A program made the translations under genes and the position numbers. From Branchiostoma floridae (lineage: Eukaryota > Chordata > Leptocardii > Amphioxiformes > Branchiostomatidae), in the NCBI RefSeq assembly GCF_000003815.2, contig NC_049980.1, forward strand, positions 25,750,272-25,814,271: a DNA stretch of 64,000 bases, written 5' to 3'. Of the stretch, positions 46,761 to 60,596 are shown one piece after another. The notes below the pieces were generated by a model. That model was not told where the DNA came from and made no database searches. It saw only the letters and a program-made list of their open reading frames with translations. The number at the start of each line of letters is the position of its first letter. Position 1 is the stretch's first letter.

Positions 46761-49700
46761 GATAAAGGTTGCCACAACACACCGTTTGGAGCCCCGAACC
46801 TTGCCGAAACGGCCGCCGACCACGGAAGTGCAGTGCAGATGCTCCTGGCCCTAGGCGCCGCCCGTTTGTTTATGCAGGGCTTATATACGTCGCACGTTTC
46901 TTCCATGTTGGTATTGCGTTGTCTTTTACGTTTGCGGAAGTCCAGCTGACGACACGCTGACGTGCTTACGCGTCAATCGGCTTGATTAGACGAAACATCA
47001 GGGCCGAAAGATGTGAGGCGGAATGGGGCTTACTGGGACGCACCTGATGCCGCCTGTGGCAACTGGAGAAGCGTCAAAGCAGGATAGCTTGTGCAGGCCG
47101 GCATGCCATCTGCCGCAGAGAATCACTTCCAGTCATAAGCCACACTAAAACTGTGCCGTCCAATTTTACATAATATTGGTTAAGACATTCTGATAACTAA
47201 CCAACTGTCAGTCCCCGTGTCCCCGTGTCCCAATCAACAACCTAAGTTGATGACGACTGCGCCACGCACAAGGCAAAAAATTAGTGAAGCACAATGTTCA
47301 GCAGCAAAGTACGAATTGAGCTAGTGGCATGCCTGACATAGAAAGATCAAACACTTTAGGGTAACATTTTAGGAGCAGACTCAAAGACCACATTCGGGTG
47401 TTATACAAACGCGGATTTATTGATATGTCTACATAGCAATATGGAGCGATTTAACTGTGTGCATCTCTAGCAGATAAGTTGTCTGAGAACAAGTGTAAAT
47501 ATTGTGCAAATGAAATATCATGTATTTTTCGGCCTTCGAACCCATTTATCTGGGATAACCACTCCCAACAAACCTTTCCCAGCCCATTGAGTTGGTTGCT
47601 AACACCAGGTTTCACAGTAGTGCGAACAAGTTGGATAATGCGCCCTTCTCTTCTACACACGCATACAAACGTCTTCTTTTCACTTTGATACAAACATCAG
47701 GTAATGAGTTCAGGCTTCATGTGCCAATCAATTCCAACAAAGAGGCCGTTTCTTTCTTTCTTCTCGTCAAACATTCGAACGGATATGATGCGCGGGAGTG
47801 CGCGTGCGTCACAAGGTTCTTCATGTCTATTTTCACCCGTAGGTTTGTGTAAGGCCCATGGCGACATACAGTGCCATTTTTTACCATTACAATAACCACG
47901 TGGATCTGCATGAACAGACATCACTGGCGGCTTCTCTTCTTCATGATTCCTCACATGCATCTGTATTCGACAACAAAGACAAGCGTCTCTTGTCATCTCT
48001 AGAACGTACCGTTACATGAAAGGAATGAAATCCACGACACTTGTCCTTTGACTTTGAAGCATAGGCAGAAGTTGTCACGTCGAAAATACAACAATGAAAT
48101 GTTATTGTGAAAAAAGTCATCACTTCAAACGTCTCAACGCGCTTTAGATATTATAAAGTGGGAATTCCACAGAGGCAAAACTGTTGATCTTCCGAAAATT
48201 TAACAAATGTGTGTCGTCGTGTAGCATAATGGTTGGGGTGTTTGCTCAGAACCCAGAGGTCCCGAAGCCCTCGACATGCTCCGATGTTGTGTTCTTTGGA
48301 GAGGGACTTTTCTCACTTCTCTCAAGTGGAAAGGAGTGTCTAGTTTTGATTAAGGACTTTCCTCGGATAGGACGTCTCATGTTTGAGGAGATTCACATCT
48401 CGAGCACGTTAAATAACTCACCGCAAAAGTCCTTTGTTCAGGGCTCGATGGTTTACAAGATCTTCCAGTGATATCTCAATGAGTAACAACATGAAATCCC
48501 TGATTCCTTGTGTAGTCGGAGAAAATTCTTAGTTCTGTTTGGGTTTCCCATTTGCTTCGACGTTGAGCTTCATCACATAGGCTTGTAGAAAGGAAATACG
48601 TCACGTGTTATCCCTACAACTCAACAGCACCACATCGCCTCTCCACGCATGTTCTGCTATGATACCAGTATCAATAGACGGTCGCCACTGAGGTAAAAGT
48701 CGCGCCGTAGTGCCGTACGTTTAGTTTAAGTGCTCCTAAGTTATCATGAGAGAGATGTCCGGGTAAGAGCATCTCATTAACGTTGCTGCCATTTGCTTGC
48801 TTACAGTCTAGGTACGAAAAAGAAGGCCACACCTGTCCCGCTATTAGGTTACCGATATAGAGGTAAGACCCGTGAGATATATCAACTTACGCCATCATGC
48901 ACGACGTCAATATATCATACACGAGTCGTGATCTTATATAAGCAGAGCGTTCCAGACACTTCGTTGTCACATTCTTGGAAAGCATTTCCTTGCATTGGTG
49001 ACATAACCGGCGCGTTTAAGCAGACCAACTCTCGTGCCGCTTGAATAGATATAGACAGATATGGACAAATGAATCCATGCGTTTTCCTTTGGTCCAGTCG
49101 GCACTGGTCTCTTCCACTAGTCAAGTGGAGGAGACATTCTGCACAGCATCGGGTCAGGACAACTTACATGTTACGGGTGCCCTTGGGGCCTAGAGGTTAA
49201 ATAGTGTCAGCAAGAAGAGATGGATGCCAGGTGACCTGTACTCAGAGACTTCATTGTACACTTTTCCTTCAATCTGACAAAGCGATGTCGATCCTTACTT
49301 GTGGTGCTTACTTGCGTGATGTTTACGCTTCAACGCTCTCATATCAGACTCAACAACTAAACTACACGGCTTGAAACTGAGGCTGCTGCGCCCACGAAAG
49401 TGGGGATCTTGTCCAAACATAACCCACGCACAAACTCTGACGTGAGTGAAGTGAAGACGTCTGCTGGCCCTGCAGCGGTAGGACCAGCAGCGGGATCAGC
49501 AGATCTGGCCGGAGGCGGATTGAGTCTGTTCCTTATGTAACGTACCAATGACGTCCGAAGATCATCACCCACTCTTTGATACTGGGCACGACTTGTTTTG
49601 GGTGCCGTCGTATCTGTCAGTCAGTCAGTCTGTCTGCCTGTCTCTGTGTCTGTCTCTGTACCTGTCTGTTGACACAGAGTGGGCCGGGGAAAGCGAAGGT

Positions 49701-50560
49701 CAAGATCGATAATGGCCCCCCCTACTGGCGACAGAACTTCCGGTTTTGATATCTCGTGTTATGGACGTGCAAATTAGGATATAACTTGTTTGCTGCATTC
49801 CCTGACATGAACGCTGTTACAGATTAATCATGATAAGAAGGGCCTCATTCATATGATTTGTGATGAAATAATATTAGTCATCTCCGCTAGGAGAAGGCTT
49901 TCATGTTATTCAGGTAATGAGGATTACTTAATTTATGCAAATATGGACCTTAATTGCCAATCAATTAAAAACAGTTATAATACGTCACGATGAATGGTTT
50001 ACATCGTTTGGCGAAGGTATGAGGTCATGGAACTCTTGCTTAGGACAACTTTGGACACATTCGGAGAAAACAAAGTTTCATGGAAGAATGTGGAAACCTC
50101 GTTCCCGTGGAAGTTCTATGTAATCACATATTAAAGTACAACTCAAAGGCTCCCGAACGTGGAAAGAGATTTATCAAAACACTAACCTTGAAATAAACGA
50201 CTCCCTCTTTCCAAAAGCGGAAATAAAGTAATATGATCTGAGAAAACACGTCTACTTTACAGCTCACACGCTGTCGCCAAGAAAAACACCTGGTGCTGAG
50301 CAAGACTTACGGTGTCTAAACCTAGCAACAGACCACATGGGTAGTCTCTACCAGACTCCCGCCTGGCCGAATAGTAATAAAGGACTTTGGCCAAGGTAGG
50401 AATAAAAGCCTAGTTGGAGTTAACAGACATAGGAGTGAACTCACCGGCTGCACAAGATTGACTGAAAATCCCATGGCAACTTATTTATCCCTAAATTCTT
50501 CTCTTTTTTTCATCCAACTGACACGCTTGCTTGGACACTATAAAGTCTGAATTCCATCTT
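46761..50560. other. Intergenic, no convincing gene
   Basis: Overlapping ORFs at 47.45-48.5 kb and 49.36-49.57 kb were examined on both strands; none has a consistent frame, splice context and family features. A (CAGT/CTGT)n tract lies at about 49616-49672. The words ATGCAAAT and GGACCTTAATTG at 49932-49956 recur at 63521-63546. Confidence 0.45.
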
Positions 50561-50568
50561 AGTTGGTT

Positions 50569-50731
50569 TATAAGGTTCCCATACTCTACCCTCACCAATC
50601 GCTTAAACAGAAGCTATGGACCTATCAGAGTGCCCGGTCAAAGTCTGACTGGATGTATGAACTACAGAGAGGTATTGAATCTAATAGTCTTCTGACTGGT
50701 TGGTGAGGGGAGAGTATGGGAGCCCTGGTAA
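50569..50731. mobile_element. MITE-like foldback element
   Basis: GGTTCCCATACTCTACCCTC plus ACCAATC at 50569-50603 is inverted at 50694-50731 (GGTTGGTGAGGGGAGAGTAT...) with a few mismatches around a spacer of about 90 bp. Target-site duplication was not resolved. Confidence 0.65.
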
Positions 50732-53700
50732 ACTAGAATGGCGCTCAGACTACAAATCGTCAACAATTCCTGATGAAGAAAAGTGCCATGACGAGTCCAG
50801 AACACAGGCATTTACAATATCTAGTTTTGAGCTATCAATGTGCAACAATTAATAATGAAATCTCTGTATTAACACGTTACCTATTTTAGTGTTGATGACC
50901 TCTCACGTTCGCTAACTTGCACTGAATTGATCAACTGGCAGAAAGGCGGGACCGCGGGTGTTAGAATGCAAACCAGTCCTACAAGTCAGCTATCTGCTGC
51001 GTACATCAAATGCCTTGCAAAACCAGCTCTTTTCGATGAAATGTTTTGCACAGAATCACCGCATGGGTTGCATGCAGAAGCACATATGCCATGCTCACAA
51101 TATAACCACGTAACAATGAATTTGCGTCGGCACACATCATGCAAAAATCACGACAACCTCTCAGTAAATAAATTTAGTACTGACAAATCATCAGCGTCTA
51201 TAATTACAAATAGACATAATTATTGCCTAAGCAGTTCATGCATGGCAATTTATTTTCTACATCAGCACAATCCATCTGTTGCAAAAAACAGAAGAAACGT
51301 ATCAAGTCGTGCGTAATAGCTGATTTCATCTCCGTTGATAAAAAAAACGCTTGTAAAAACATCTGTGCGTGCACTGTACCGGCCCAAAAACTATTAATAA
51401 TTTTATTATCACAGGTAACTGGCTGCAAATAAAAGGATAGTCTACGCACACGGTGGGGCCTGGTTTGGCCTAAATATAATCTACATGTAGTCACGACACA
51501 CATGTACCACACAACTATAGTACCACATGAGTAGACAATGTCTTCAGAACAAATTCTGTCTGCTGTGATTACGAAGGCACATAATTGCAGGTTGTAAACG
51601 GGTACTTATGTCTCCTCCTGCTTTCTTTCATCTCAACTCCCGAGAGGGAACATTCACTCAAAGTACTTACCTTAGATTGACGGCCCGTCTGTGAAAGATA
51701 GTGGATGGTATCTGAAACGTCTGACCATTTCCAAAATCATATCCAGTTGCTTGAGTAACTGTGTCTTGGCATATCATATTACCTGCATGTCAAACCTTCA
51801 TCGAGGTACTTACCTTAGAGGGAACATCGTCAGCATGAGAAGCGTTAACAACTGTTCTTCTAGTCTGCACACATACACACTGCGCTGGCCCTCACGTTTG
51901 AATGAACAAAACGCGACTGTTCGTAACGCACGTCTAGACAGATCGTCTTCACATTCGAATGTCATGGATCTTGATTTCAACTCAGGCTGATGGCATGTTC
52001 GACCCACGCGAGCCCTCGACTACTCTTGACAGGGCGTCATTATGTGATAGACAGGGGTGTCCGAACGAAGTCTACGTGTCATATCTCCGCCGTCCAACCC
52101 AAAAAGCTGTTTTGTTCAGTGGAAAGCTCTACAGAAATCTGCCAATAATCAAACATGCTATGAACAACACTTGTGTACAATTTGTACCTTTCATACAACA
52201 CACTCATACCATAATGGAGTGATCGTGTGCGACAGACAGCAGTCTCGGTTACCTTAATGCACTTTTGAGAGGTCGCATGATCTAAAACGTGCGCTGCAGG
52301 GGCCATCCACTCATGTGGCCAGGCTGGAAAACAACAAGGACCTCTCTGAACATTAATATTTGCAGACAGCAACGTAATCGTTAGGCCACAGCAAGTGACT
52401 TTTATGGGTCACATGCTCTGCAGACTTAAAATCTAATGTGAGTGAGAGCGTGAAAAAAAAGGTCAGCAAAAAAGGCATAAATTTAGTTTCTGTAGAATGT
52501 GAGAGAAGCTGGAGATGACAGATGAAAAGTCTGGAATATGTTTTTTATATCATACTCATATAAGATACTTTTGATGGTGAACTCGGCTACCAAGACATCA
52601 CCAGGCAAATATCAGCATATCGTGCTTTCGTAGCATTGCGTACTTTCATAACGTTACGTTAATACTTCAGACATGACTGCTACGTGTGGCACATGTAACG
52701 TTACTGATATAGCTGCCAAAAGCCAAGTACGATCACGTATGATTGGAAAGCGTCTAAGAGCCCTCATCAGAACCTTACTTAGACATACACGACAGATCTA
52801 GTCACAGCCATGTTTGGCCGATCAGGGAAGGAATATGTAAGGCATCTTTACAGTTTGTGTCCCCGATTCCTCTGTACTTCTACCCATTCACGTCAGACGA
52901 TTTGAAATTCGATATGACGGCAGCTTGATAACAAACCTTTAATGTGGGTGGAGTGGGGGTGATAATAGTCCAACTTGGGACGAATTCAGTCCAAATTTAC
53001 CACGCACAAAACAAAACAAAAAAGGTAAGCCGTACCTCTGCTTACAGATCCTCTGCCCCCAGTTTAATATTGATAAACATATTTGATATTGATAAACATA
53101 GACTTAGAATTTAAAGTTTGACAATGTAAAGCTTAACTTGGAGGACATGTTGGAAAACGAGTCTAAAACGTTTTCATCACTCAGATATCAGATGAAGAAT
53201 TTATGTCCAGTTGGTGATCCCCCCTCAGGGCAGGTTTTTGCTACGGTAGGACGGATAACACAACATCGGAGGCAGCGGGCCGAAAGCTGGGTTATGATTA
53301 CCCGATCATTAGTATCGTTTCTGGCCCCGATATCGGTAGACGAACTCATTAGGATAATTATGTTGATGAAACAACACTGACATTGCCTCGTTTTACTATA
53401 TAACCTACATGAATCTCAAGTCGAGGACGTAGCGGTCATTCTTATTCCTCGTGAGACAATGAAATGATACCGTCATTTCCCGATGTAGCTATGTTCACTT
53501 TTTACTATCAGCAATTAGTATCAATTTGTGTATAGTATTCTCGCGTTCACAACGGCATAAAAATAAACAATACACATCACACATGAAAGCAAGGAAATGT
53601 CCGCACAATTCCTGGAAGTCTCCCAGAGAGGGTCACCAAAAATCCAATGATATTTTTACACGACACAGTCACGGCTATGTTCTATTGCAAAGACGTCCGC

Positions 53701-56079
53701 GGGTAGCATGAAGTGAATAAAATCGTGTAGGGTAGACTATGTGACATATGCTCTGCACGGGACCCCAACATGAAGTGCGTCAGTGGTTCATACAAAGAAA
53801 GTCGTGGGAGTCATGATCACTTCCCTTGGTTCCGTTGCAATCTATGTGCACTCATGTTTGACAAGTTGACAAGTTTTATCACAGATGCACGGCATAGCAG
53901 CAATGGCTGACTTGCACCGACATTTACATATATATATACATTAAATCATCAGATGTCAACGTTAGTTTCAGGCTAGGTGAAAAGGTGAGGCCGGACAACA
54001 AAAGCTCAGGAAGAAGGAGGACCATAACATGTTTATCAGCATAAGAGCGCCGATTGCCCTTAAGTTATAATGTGAATGTAATATGAAAAAAACATGAAAG
54101 TAAACGACACCAGAGTTGATAATTCGTTTTGAGATAAATGAGATGAAAGGATCAGTCAGTTCAGTTCATCCATCCGGTGACACTATGAAGTTCTTCCAGA
54201 CGACGATGAAAGGGTATACCGCCGCAACACTTCCAAAAAAGGCAATGGACAAGTATATAAATGACGAATTTTGAAAGACCAAAGAAGAAGATATTGTATC
54301 AGTAATGTAATCAGTCAGACAGGCAAACTTAATTCCAAATTTATGATGTGACATTCTGCATTTGATGGCCTTTGTTTCTGCTACATGGACACAAGACGCA
54401 TATCGTGTCTTCTATGGAAATTTACAATGTGTTAGTGTTTAACCTGACTTCTGAATTACTACCTGATTATCAAAATCCAGAACCAATCCCAATAAATAAC
54501 CTGCTCTCTGGCAACAAAAACCTGGCATAAACAGGCCATGAACTGTAGTTCATAGTTCATATAGTGTCTATATTTGCAGTGATATAGTTATGTATTAGTA
54601 TTTACTGATGTTACGTTTAATACTGAACTGTGAGTCTATGGCAACACAACATCAAATGAGATTTCAGCTACGCGCTTCTATAGATGATGTGCCCTGACGA
54701 TTGAAAGCAGGGTATGGATCTGAATACCTAGTTTGGTTATGACCATTAACTTCTTCATTGATACAAGTGAAGCCATAATTCTAGTCATACCACTTGAGTG
54801 ACAGAATGCAACAGCCACACGCATTCAGCATGAACACAAAGCAAAACAGACTGTGAAGGCAAACAAAGAGGAGGATGTCGTTTAGTCGGAGAAAAATACA
54901 TGCATCTAGAATGATGATGTCCTCCGGCAGAAGAGTTGTGGAAACATGAAGAGAAACATTTGTGATCACCAAATTACATTTCCCCCGCTCTGAATGGCAA
55001 GATTTGTCAAGTCCATGTTAAATATCACAAAAGCCATCACTTAGTAAGTAGGAAATGTGAGGGATCTAGCGGCAATACGCCAGCCATTTGTACTGACATG
55101 AATCCCCTGTGTTTACCAGCAGTTGGCTGATCTTGCCACCAACAGCACGTATCAAAACCAGTAATAATCTCTCAAAACTCTCGAGTTCCAGGAAACCACT
55201 AAATGCTTGTCGTGTTCTCCTTCAAAGTTATCTGGATTCGCAACTGGAATCACGAGTGTCGCCAGTGGGCATTTTCCCACAAGCGCAAGCAAAACAGGCT
55301 TTGCAAACGTTGAAGGGGCAGGTAGCTAGACTGGTACTGTGCGTACAAATGGAAATGTCGTCTTTTGTTACTAATACACATGTACACCAAGGCCGACCGC
55401 AATCATTATGTCCTGCAGCTCCTGCAGATTCTAACCAGACGGGAAATTGTTGCGAACATACCTTTAGATGTTGAGTTGTAGCATTGCCCGAGAATAAGGT
55501 CCGTTTTCCCGCTGAATATCAGCGTGCTCCAGGCGCCTGAGGACTTGCTGATATTTCTCAGTATCCCTGCCCTCCTTATGGTGAATCCATCGGGATCAGA
55601 GCCGCTCTTCAAGAATGCCAACGAACGCGTTTTATAACATCGAAATCATAGACAGTTCATAAGACATCACTCTATAGATGTGCACAGTTGCTGGGTTCCG
55701 CGAAGACGAACCGACGCCGTGAAGGCTTCAGTAGTCTGAAAATGTGCTGGTTCCGTGAACGGAGAACTGTGTTGTTCCAACGGCTGCCTTCCACTCGCAA
55801 TGGACTGCTTGGTATAATTGTAGCAAAGATTGACGTCAATACCGCTAAGTAATACTAGAAGACATGCAAATGCAATCTGCCCCCACACACATACGGTACT
55901 GTACACATGTTGAGCCAGTACAGATTCCCTGTCACAGGTGGCACAGCTGGAAAATGTTTTTCTCGCATCAGAATGATTAAATGTTATAGCAGCCTGTAAA
56001 ATGTCTGCCACCAAGAGTTGAATTGCTTCACACGTCATAAACAAGACTTGTACACTAGTCGCACTGTTGAACAAAGTTG
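50732..56079. other. Intergenic, no convincing gene
   Basis: No domain-bearing ORF was seen. A near-duplicate ATATTGATAAACAT occurs twice at about 53066-53100. A weak candidate exon at 55485-55618 on minus is described among the findings. Confidence 0.45.
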
Positions 56080-56084
56080 TGTTA

Positions 56085-56540
56085 TGTCTTCACACGTTTC
56101 TCCACGGAAGGTTTAACATATCTTTTGTATCTGTTAATAAGTTTCAGTTTCAGTTTATTAATGACAACAGCCTTGCAAGTAGCCAGGACTACAGTAAGAG
56201 TCTCGTAGAGAGCTTTAGCCTTGTCGGTTGCTGTTGTTGCACTGTATACTTCATCCCAGGGATGTAAGGTGATCCACCTACCGAATTCGCTTAGGCCGGG
56301 TTCGCGGATCGGTCTGATGATCCACTTGGTAACTGTGTTTAGTTTGAGTTTCACCTGTGGTTTCCACAACACACAGTTGTGGTCACTGAGTGTCAAGGGT
56401 GGAAGAATTTATGGCTTCTTGTAGCACGTCTTCATGTTGGTAATTATGATATCGAGAATTGCGTTACCTCTGGTATTGTTGGGTACATCCTGAGACAATC
56501 CAAGAGGATCGTGAATCGGGAAGCTTGTCTAAGTCACCAT
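56085..56540 (-). pseudogene. LINE retrotransposon endonuclease relic
   Basis: On the minus strand, frames together show the C-terminal half of an APE-type LINE endonuclease: GDLDKLP (cf. GDFN), NNTRGNAILDIIITNM, LPPLTLSDHNCVLWKP, then the linker to reverse transcriptase (WITLHPWDEVYSA, DKAKALYETL). A frameshift follows GDLDKLP and a TAA lies between IITNM and LPPL, so it is broken. No reverse transcriptase follows below 56085. The order and motifs match CR1/L2-type LINEs from general knowledge; the clade was not tested. Confidence 0.75.
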
Positions 56541-56679
56541 TCCACTAGACAGCGATCGCGACGCGACCTCGCAGCAACCAGTAGTAAATTAGTAATCTCC
56601 AGGCAGATGTACCGATGGCCGACTGACACTCCTTTGGCCGGTAATACTTGGTCAGCTTGGATACTACCTCATGCCACTG

Positions 56680-57048
56680 CTAAATCTGCCTGTAGATTAG
56701 TAAATTGGATTTTATCAGAATGCACCCGTATTCTCTGAAACTTCGAAGATATTGTCGCTTCTCTTTTCTGATAATTTTCCCTTTAGAGAGGTCAACTCGG
56801 AAAACCTTCACCCACGTCTTTCTGCCTTTCTTCTGGGAGGTACGTATCCGAACATCGTTTAGCTCCGATGTGGTTACATTTCCTTCTAAGGCGTGTGATA
56901 TTCCTATGACTGTGGATAATGGCCTGGTACTAACGTCACTGGGCATTGGTGAAGAAGCAAAAGGCATTCTAAACATAGCGTCTATTCTTCTGGAGCTGAA
57001 AAGATGGAACACAACCATAGTTCGTTTATTGGTGTTCTTACGAGACAA
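56680..57048 (-). pseudogene. Possible LINE ORF1 relic
   Basis: A 122-codon minus-strand ORF lies just upstream of the endonuclease relic in the expected ORF1 position. Its C-terminal part is basic (KKGRKTWVKVF, KIIRKEKRQYLRSF, then GCILIKSNL), reminiscent of the basic C-termini of LINE ORF1 proteins. The call rests mainly on position. Confidence 0.3.
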
Positions 57049-59847
57049 TTACTTGACTATTCCGCGGTAGAGAATATTTGAAGTGCACGCAAAACATGTG
57101 CGCGATCTTCCACGTGCACAGGATTTCGGTGGAATATTCTTTGGTTTAATAAAGGACGATATGTTAGTCCTTGGTTTACATGTAATGATGTTCGCGTGTA
57201 GATCCTCTTCGCGGTCCTACCGCTTTATGTAAACAAAATAATTGCTTTTCAAATGTACACTGATGATTGATGCTAAGAAATCTCATGCTACAGTAGCTTT
57301 CGGTGTTCAAACAATTTTCATGACGCTATGATTGCAACAAGTTTTCATAGACCTCATACCTCCGTGAAATATTCGGTGTTTTTATTTACAAGTGCAACAT
57401 TCAACACAAAACGCATCTGCAGCTCCAAAGTTAGATACTACGGAGCCCAAACCTACATCACTTCTTCCTTACATAAAAAAATATCTGTTACCAAAAATCA
57501 ATACCACATCATGTCCAGGACGATAAAAGGTTGTGCTGCAGTACTAAAATTAGCCACCAGGAGGCCCAAACTTAGTTTTGACGTTTGTCTTGGCAAAACA
57601 CACGACAAAATATCATCACAATACATTCTGATCTTCTTAAGCTATGTCCACAAATAAAGTACGACTTTTCTGTACGTTATTTACATAATCATCTTCCTGT
57701 GTACCTCTAGATTCTAGAGTATCCATTTCCCATACATTGCACAGTCACGGAGACAGGCACGGCCAACCACACGGACATTGCTTTGATACAACGTTACCCC
57801 CTTGACGGTCTGAGGTACATTGTACTAAGGAGCAATAAACCAGGATCGTTAGATCTAGCATACCTTGTCATTTTAAAACACATACTTAAACGACCATCAA
57901 TTGAATTTTGACTGACCTGGACTTTTTCTGATGCCGTTATCTGATGTATCTGGGGTGATGTGTCTGTGTTTAATTGCTAGCATTAAAATTGCGAATTTAT
58001 AATTACTTCCCGCTATTAAAACTCGGTTTAACACGGAAAATGATTTGATCTTCAAAATTTAACCGGGTGATATTAAAATCGTTGCAATATTATAGAGATT
58101 GCTTCTGGTGGTGTTATCGGTTAATTAAACCGGCAGTGCCTGAAACTGCGTCACGCGGCTGCGATGTGCGCCATTGTGTGGGCGGGTTGCGGCTGCCAGT
58201 CTCTTTACTAAAGTACATAGAGTTCTCTGAACTGTCTTGATGATGACTAATAAGCAGCAACAACAAATCAGTAAGCTGTGATGCGGCCTTTAAAAAAAAA
58301 CCCGGAGCGCTCTTTTCTCTCACAACCAACCCACTGCTCGACAGATAGCCGCATCCTCTGTGAAAAGGCTGTGATAAAACTAAAAACGCGCTAACATTGC
58401 TAACTGTAGCAAACTATCGTGCCTGTATGTTTCAGCTTATTTTCCATATAATTCCATGTTGAATCGTTCTCATGTTACGGCCGGGATTTCTCACTGCTGC
58501 CTGCCTTCGTGAAGGCAGCCATAATTAAGAAATCGCGGCCATTAGTACATTACTGTCCCCCAACCGAAACCTCTGCTTGGGGAATGGCCTAGTCAGACCT
58601 TACCAGAATGTGAACCAGGCCTTCCTACGGAGCTATGTGGATCGTAGAATTCGGCAAAAAAGAGGAATTCTTGGCCAGAAGAGTCATTCCGCGGTAAGGT
58701 TACTGGCCTGGCCAACTAACCCCACGGTGGCAAAACTATTATCAATCATAACCCCTACAGCCAGCGTAGCTAATTTGGTAGACTGACTATCAGCTCACAG
58801 TGTCGTTTCTTTGTGCCGTGTGAATGGCACCGAATGGCTCCTCACAACTTCCAGGGCTGCTGATTGCTCTTTAGTAACTTGGTTATTGTTCTCCGAGGGG
58901 GTTGAGGCTACGAGAGTTCAGAAGGTTCAGTGACAGAAATATAGTTGTGCCTCGGTTAATATTCGCACGATTTACCGCGATGGGGGTTTCATGCGCGGTA
59001 TTAGTGTCGTACGACGTGCGTTGGGTGCAATATACTAAACATATAAAGCCGTGGTCACAAAGGCCGTATGCCATCATACGATGGGGCTAATAAGAGCTTA
59101 GCTACGTCAATTACAGGTGAACATAGGTAAATCGTAGGTACAATTAGCCATTTTTGATCGAGCATACGACGAAACATGTTCAAAAACTTCCCAATCGTCG
59201 TAGGATTCCTATTGCCCCCATAGCAGGCTTCACTATGGCCATTGTTTCTTTTATTGATGACGTGAAAAATTCATAACTTTTGACCATGTTGTGATGGCTT
59301 CAGTTCTCCATGATATTGCCAATGTTGATGAAAAGTGAAACCATCAGGACACAGTCAGAGAAACGCTACCGTAGAAGAGCCTGTTTCGAAGGCCAGGTTT
59401 CAGACGCTGCAGATTCAGTACCAAGCGCATGCGATGCATACAGGTTTTTTTATGACTATGTACACGTTACACGTTGTGAATCGTAGATAAAATCGCAAGT
59501 TTATAATTTCACATCTCAGGTGTAGTCGTGCTCTGGGGTCAGTTTACCATGACAACGCTATGACAACATAGCGACAAATCGAAGAGGCTCTATGAGTCGG
59601 ACGTTCAGGGGATTATGATATGCTTTTTTATGACATTTTAAAAAATTTCTTGATAGCATAAAATCAGAAAAAAAGCACGGTGACGAAATGTCAACAGGAA
59701 TTCATCTGACTCGTTTCTGTATGACTATTAGAGACTGTCATCAAGTTGAACATCACAGCGATCCTTACCATTGTCATTTCCATTCTGCACAGCACTGTGT
59801 GCACCGTACTCAGGGTTTCTATAAACGCTTCGTAACAACTGTCAATA
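57049..59847. other. Intergenic, no gene recognised
   Basis: Short ORFs only. An imperfect palindrome at 58479-58540 is listed separately. Confidence 0.45.
58479..58540. repeat. Imperfect 62-bp palindrome
   Basis: GGCCGGGATTTCT...CTGCCTTC is followed directly by GAAGGCAG...AGAAATCGCGGCC. The hairpin has almost no loop. Confidence 0.75.
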
Positions 59848-60596
59848 AGGCCATGTTGATTTGATTATATGGATGACATCCCCCGGGAACTCCAAAACTG
59901 ATGCGAGCGAGCGAATAAAAAAAAAGTTTGGCCAAAAAAAAAAGTTGCCTTCAGTATGAAATCAAAGTGGCCAGGAAGGTTTAACATAGGACTAAACACA
60001 CACAGTATCGTATACCAACCGTTAGGTGTAGGGACCAGTACATCATACGGGTGCAAAACATTTTTTTCTTCATGGACCATGAAGTCAAGTAGAGTACTTT
60101 ATAGTCAATTGCACCAAGTTTCTACAGTCAAAGGTACAGAGACAGTTAGCCTTTATTACATGGAGATGGGATTTTAAAATGCAGTGGGAGTCCAATAATC
60201 CACCAAACGGATTCCTTTGTAGCAAAATTGACCAATTACCATTGTTTTGAGTATCGCCAGTTCTCAAGTTTCCACAGACAATTAGGTCCAGTTTCATGTC
60301 CGGACCTGGAAATGATCCTCTGGACCTGAATTTTCTGTACTGGTATCTCCCCCAACCAACAATAGATTTTTCTGTCCTTTCACATCTTATTCTTTGACTT
60401 TAGATTCATTTTGGCATTCTATGGCATTAGTTATTTGTTTTCTGATACTTTTTTTTTTCAATCTACGGAATATTTGTGCTCATTTTACAGCTGCTTTACA
60501 ATTTATTGTGTGATCGAAAACTTTTTTTTTTTTTGGAAATGGCCGAAAATTGGTGCGAGCGCGGATGTCATCCATATAATCAAAACAACGTGGCCT
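59848..60596. mobile_element. Non-autonomous DNA transposon with 34-bp TIRs
   Basis: The left end (59848-59881) begins AGGCCATGTTGATTTGATTA and the right end (60563-60596), inverted, begins AGGCCACGTTGTTTTGATTA; 32 of 34 positions match. Sub-terminal sequence is also mirrored (GCGAGCG and TTGGCC near A/T runs). The interior has no transposase ORF. No clear target-site duplication was found, so the superfamily is unassigned. Confidence 0.8.

Noticed and set aside
47700-48123. Possible C2H2 zinc-finger relic on minus (CLCC...HVRNHEEEKP)
   Set aside because: A TGEKP-like linker and one HxxxH are present, but the finger spacing is wrong and several frameshifts would be needed; too weak to call.
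49357-49572. Minus ORF beginning MGDDLRTSLVRYIRNRL
   Set aside because: Looks faintly protein-like, but no acceptor, partner exon or family was found.
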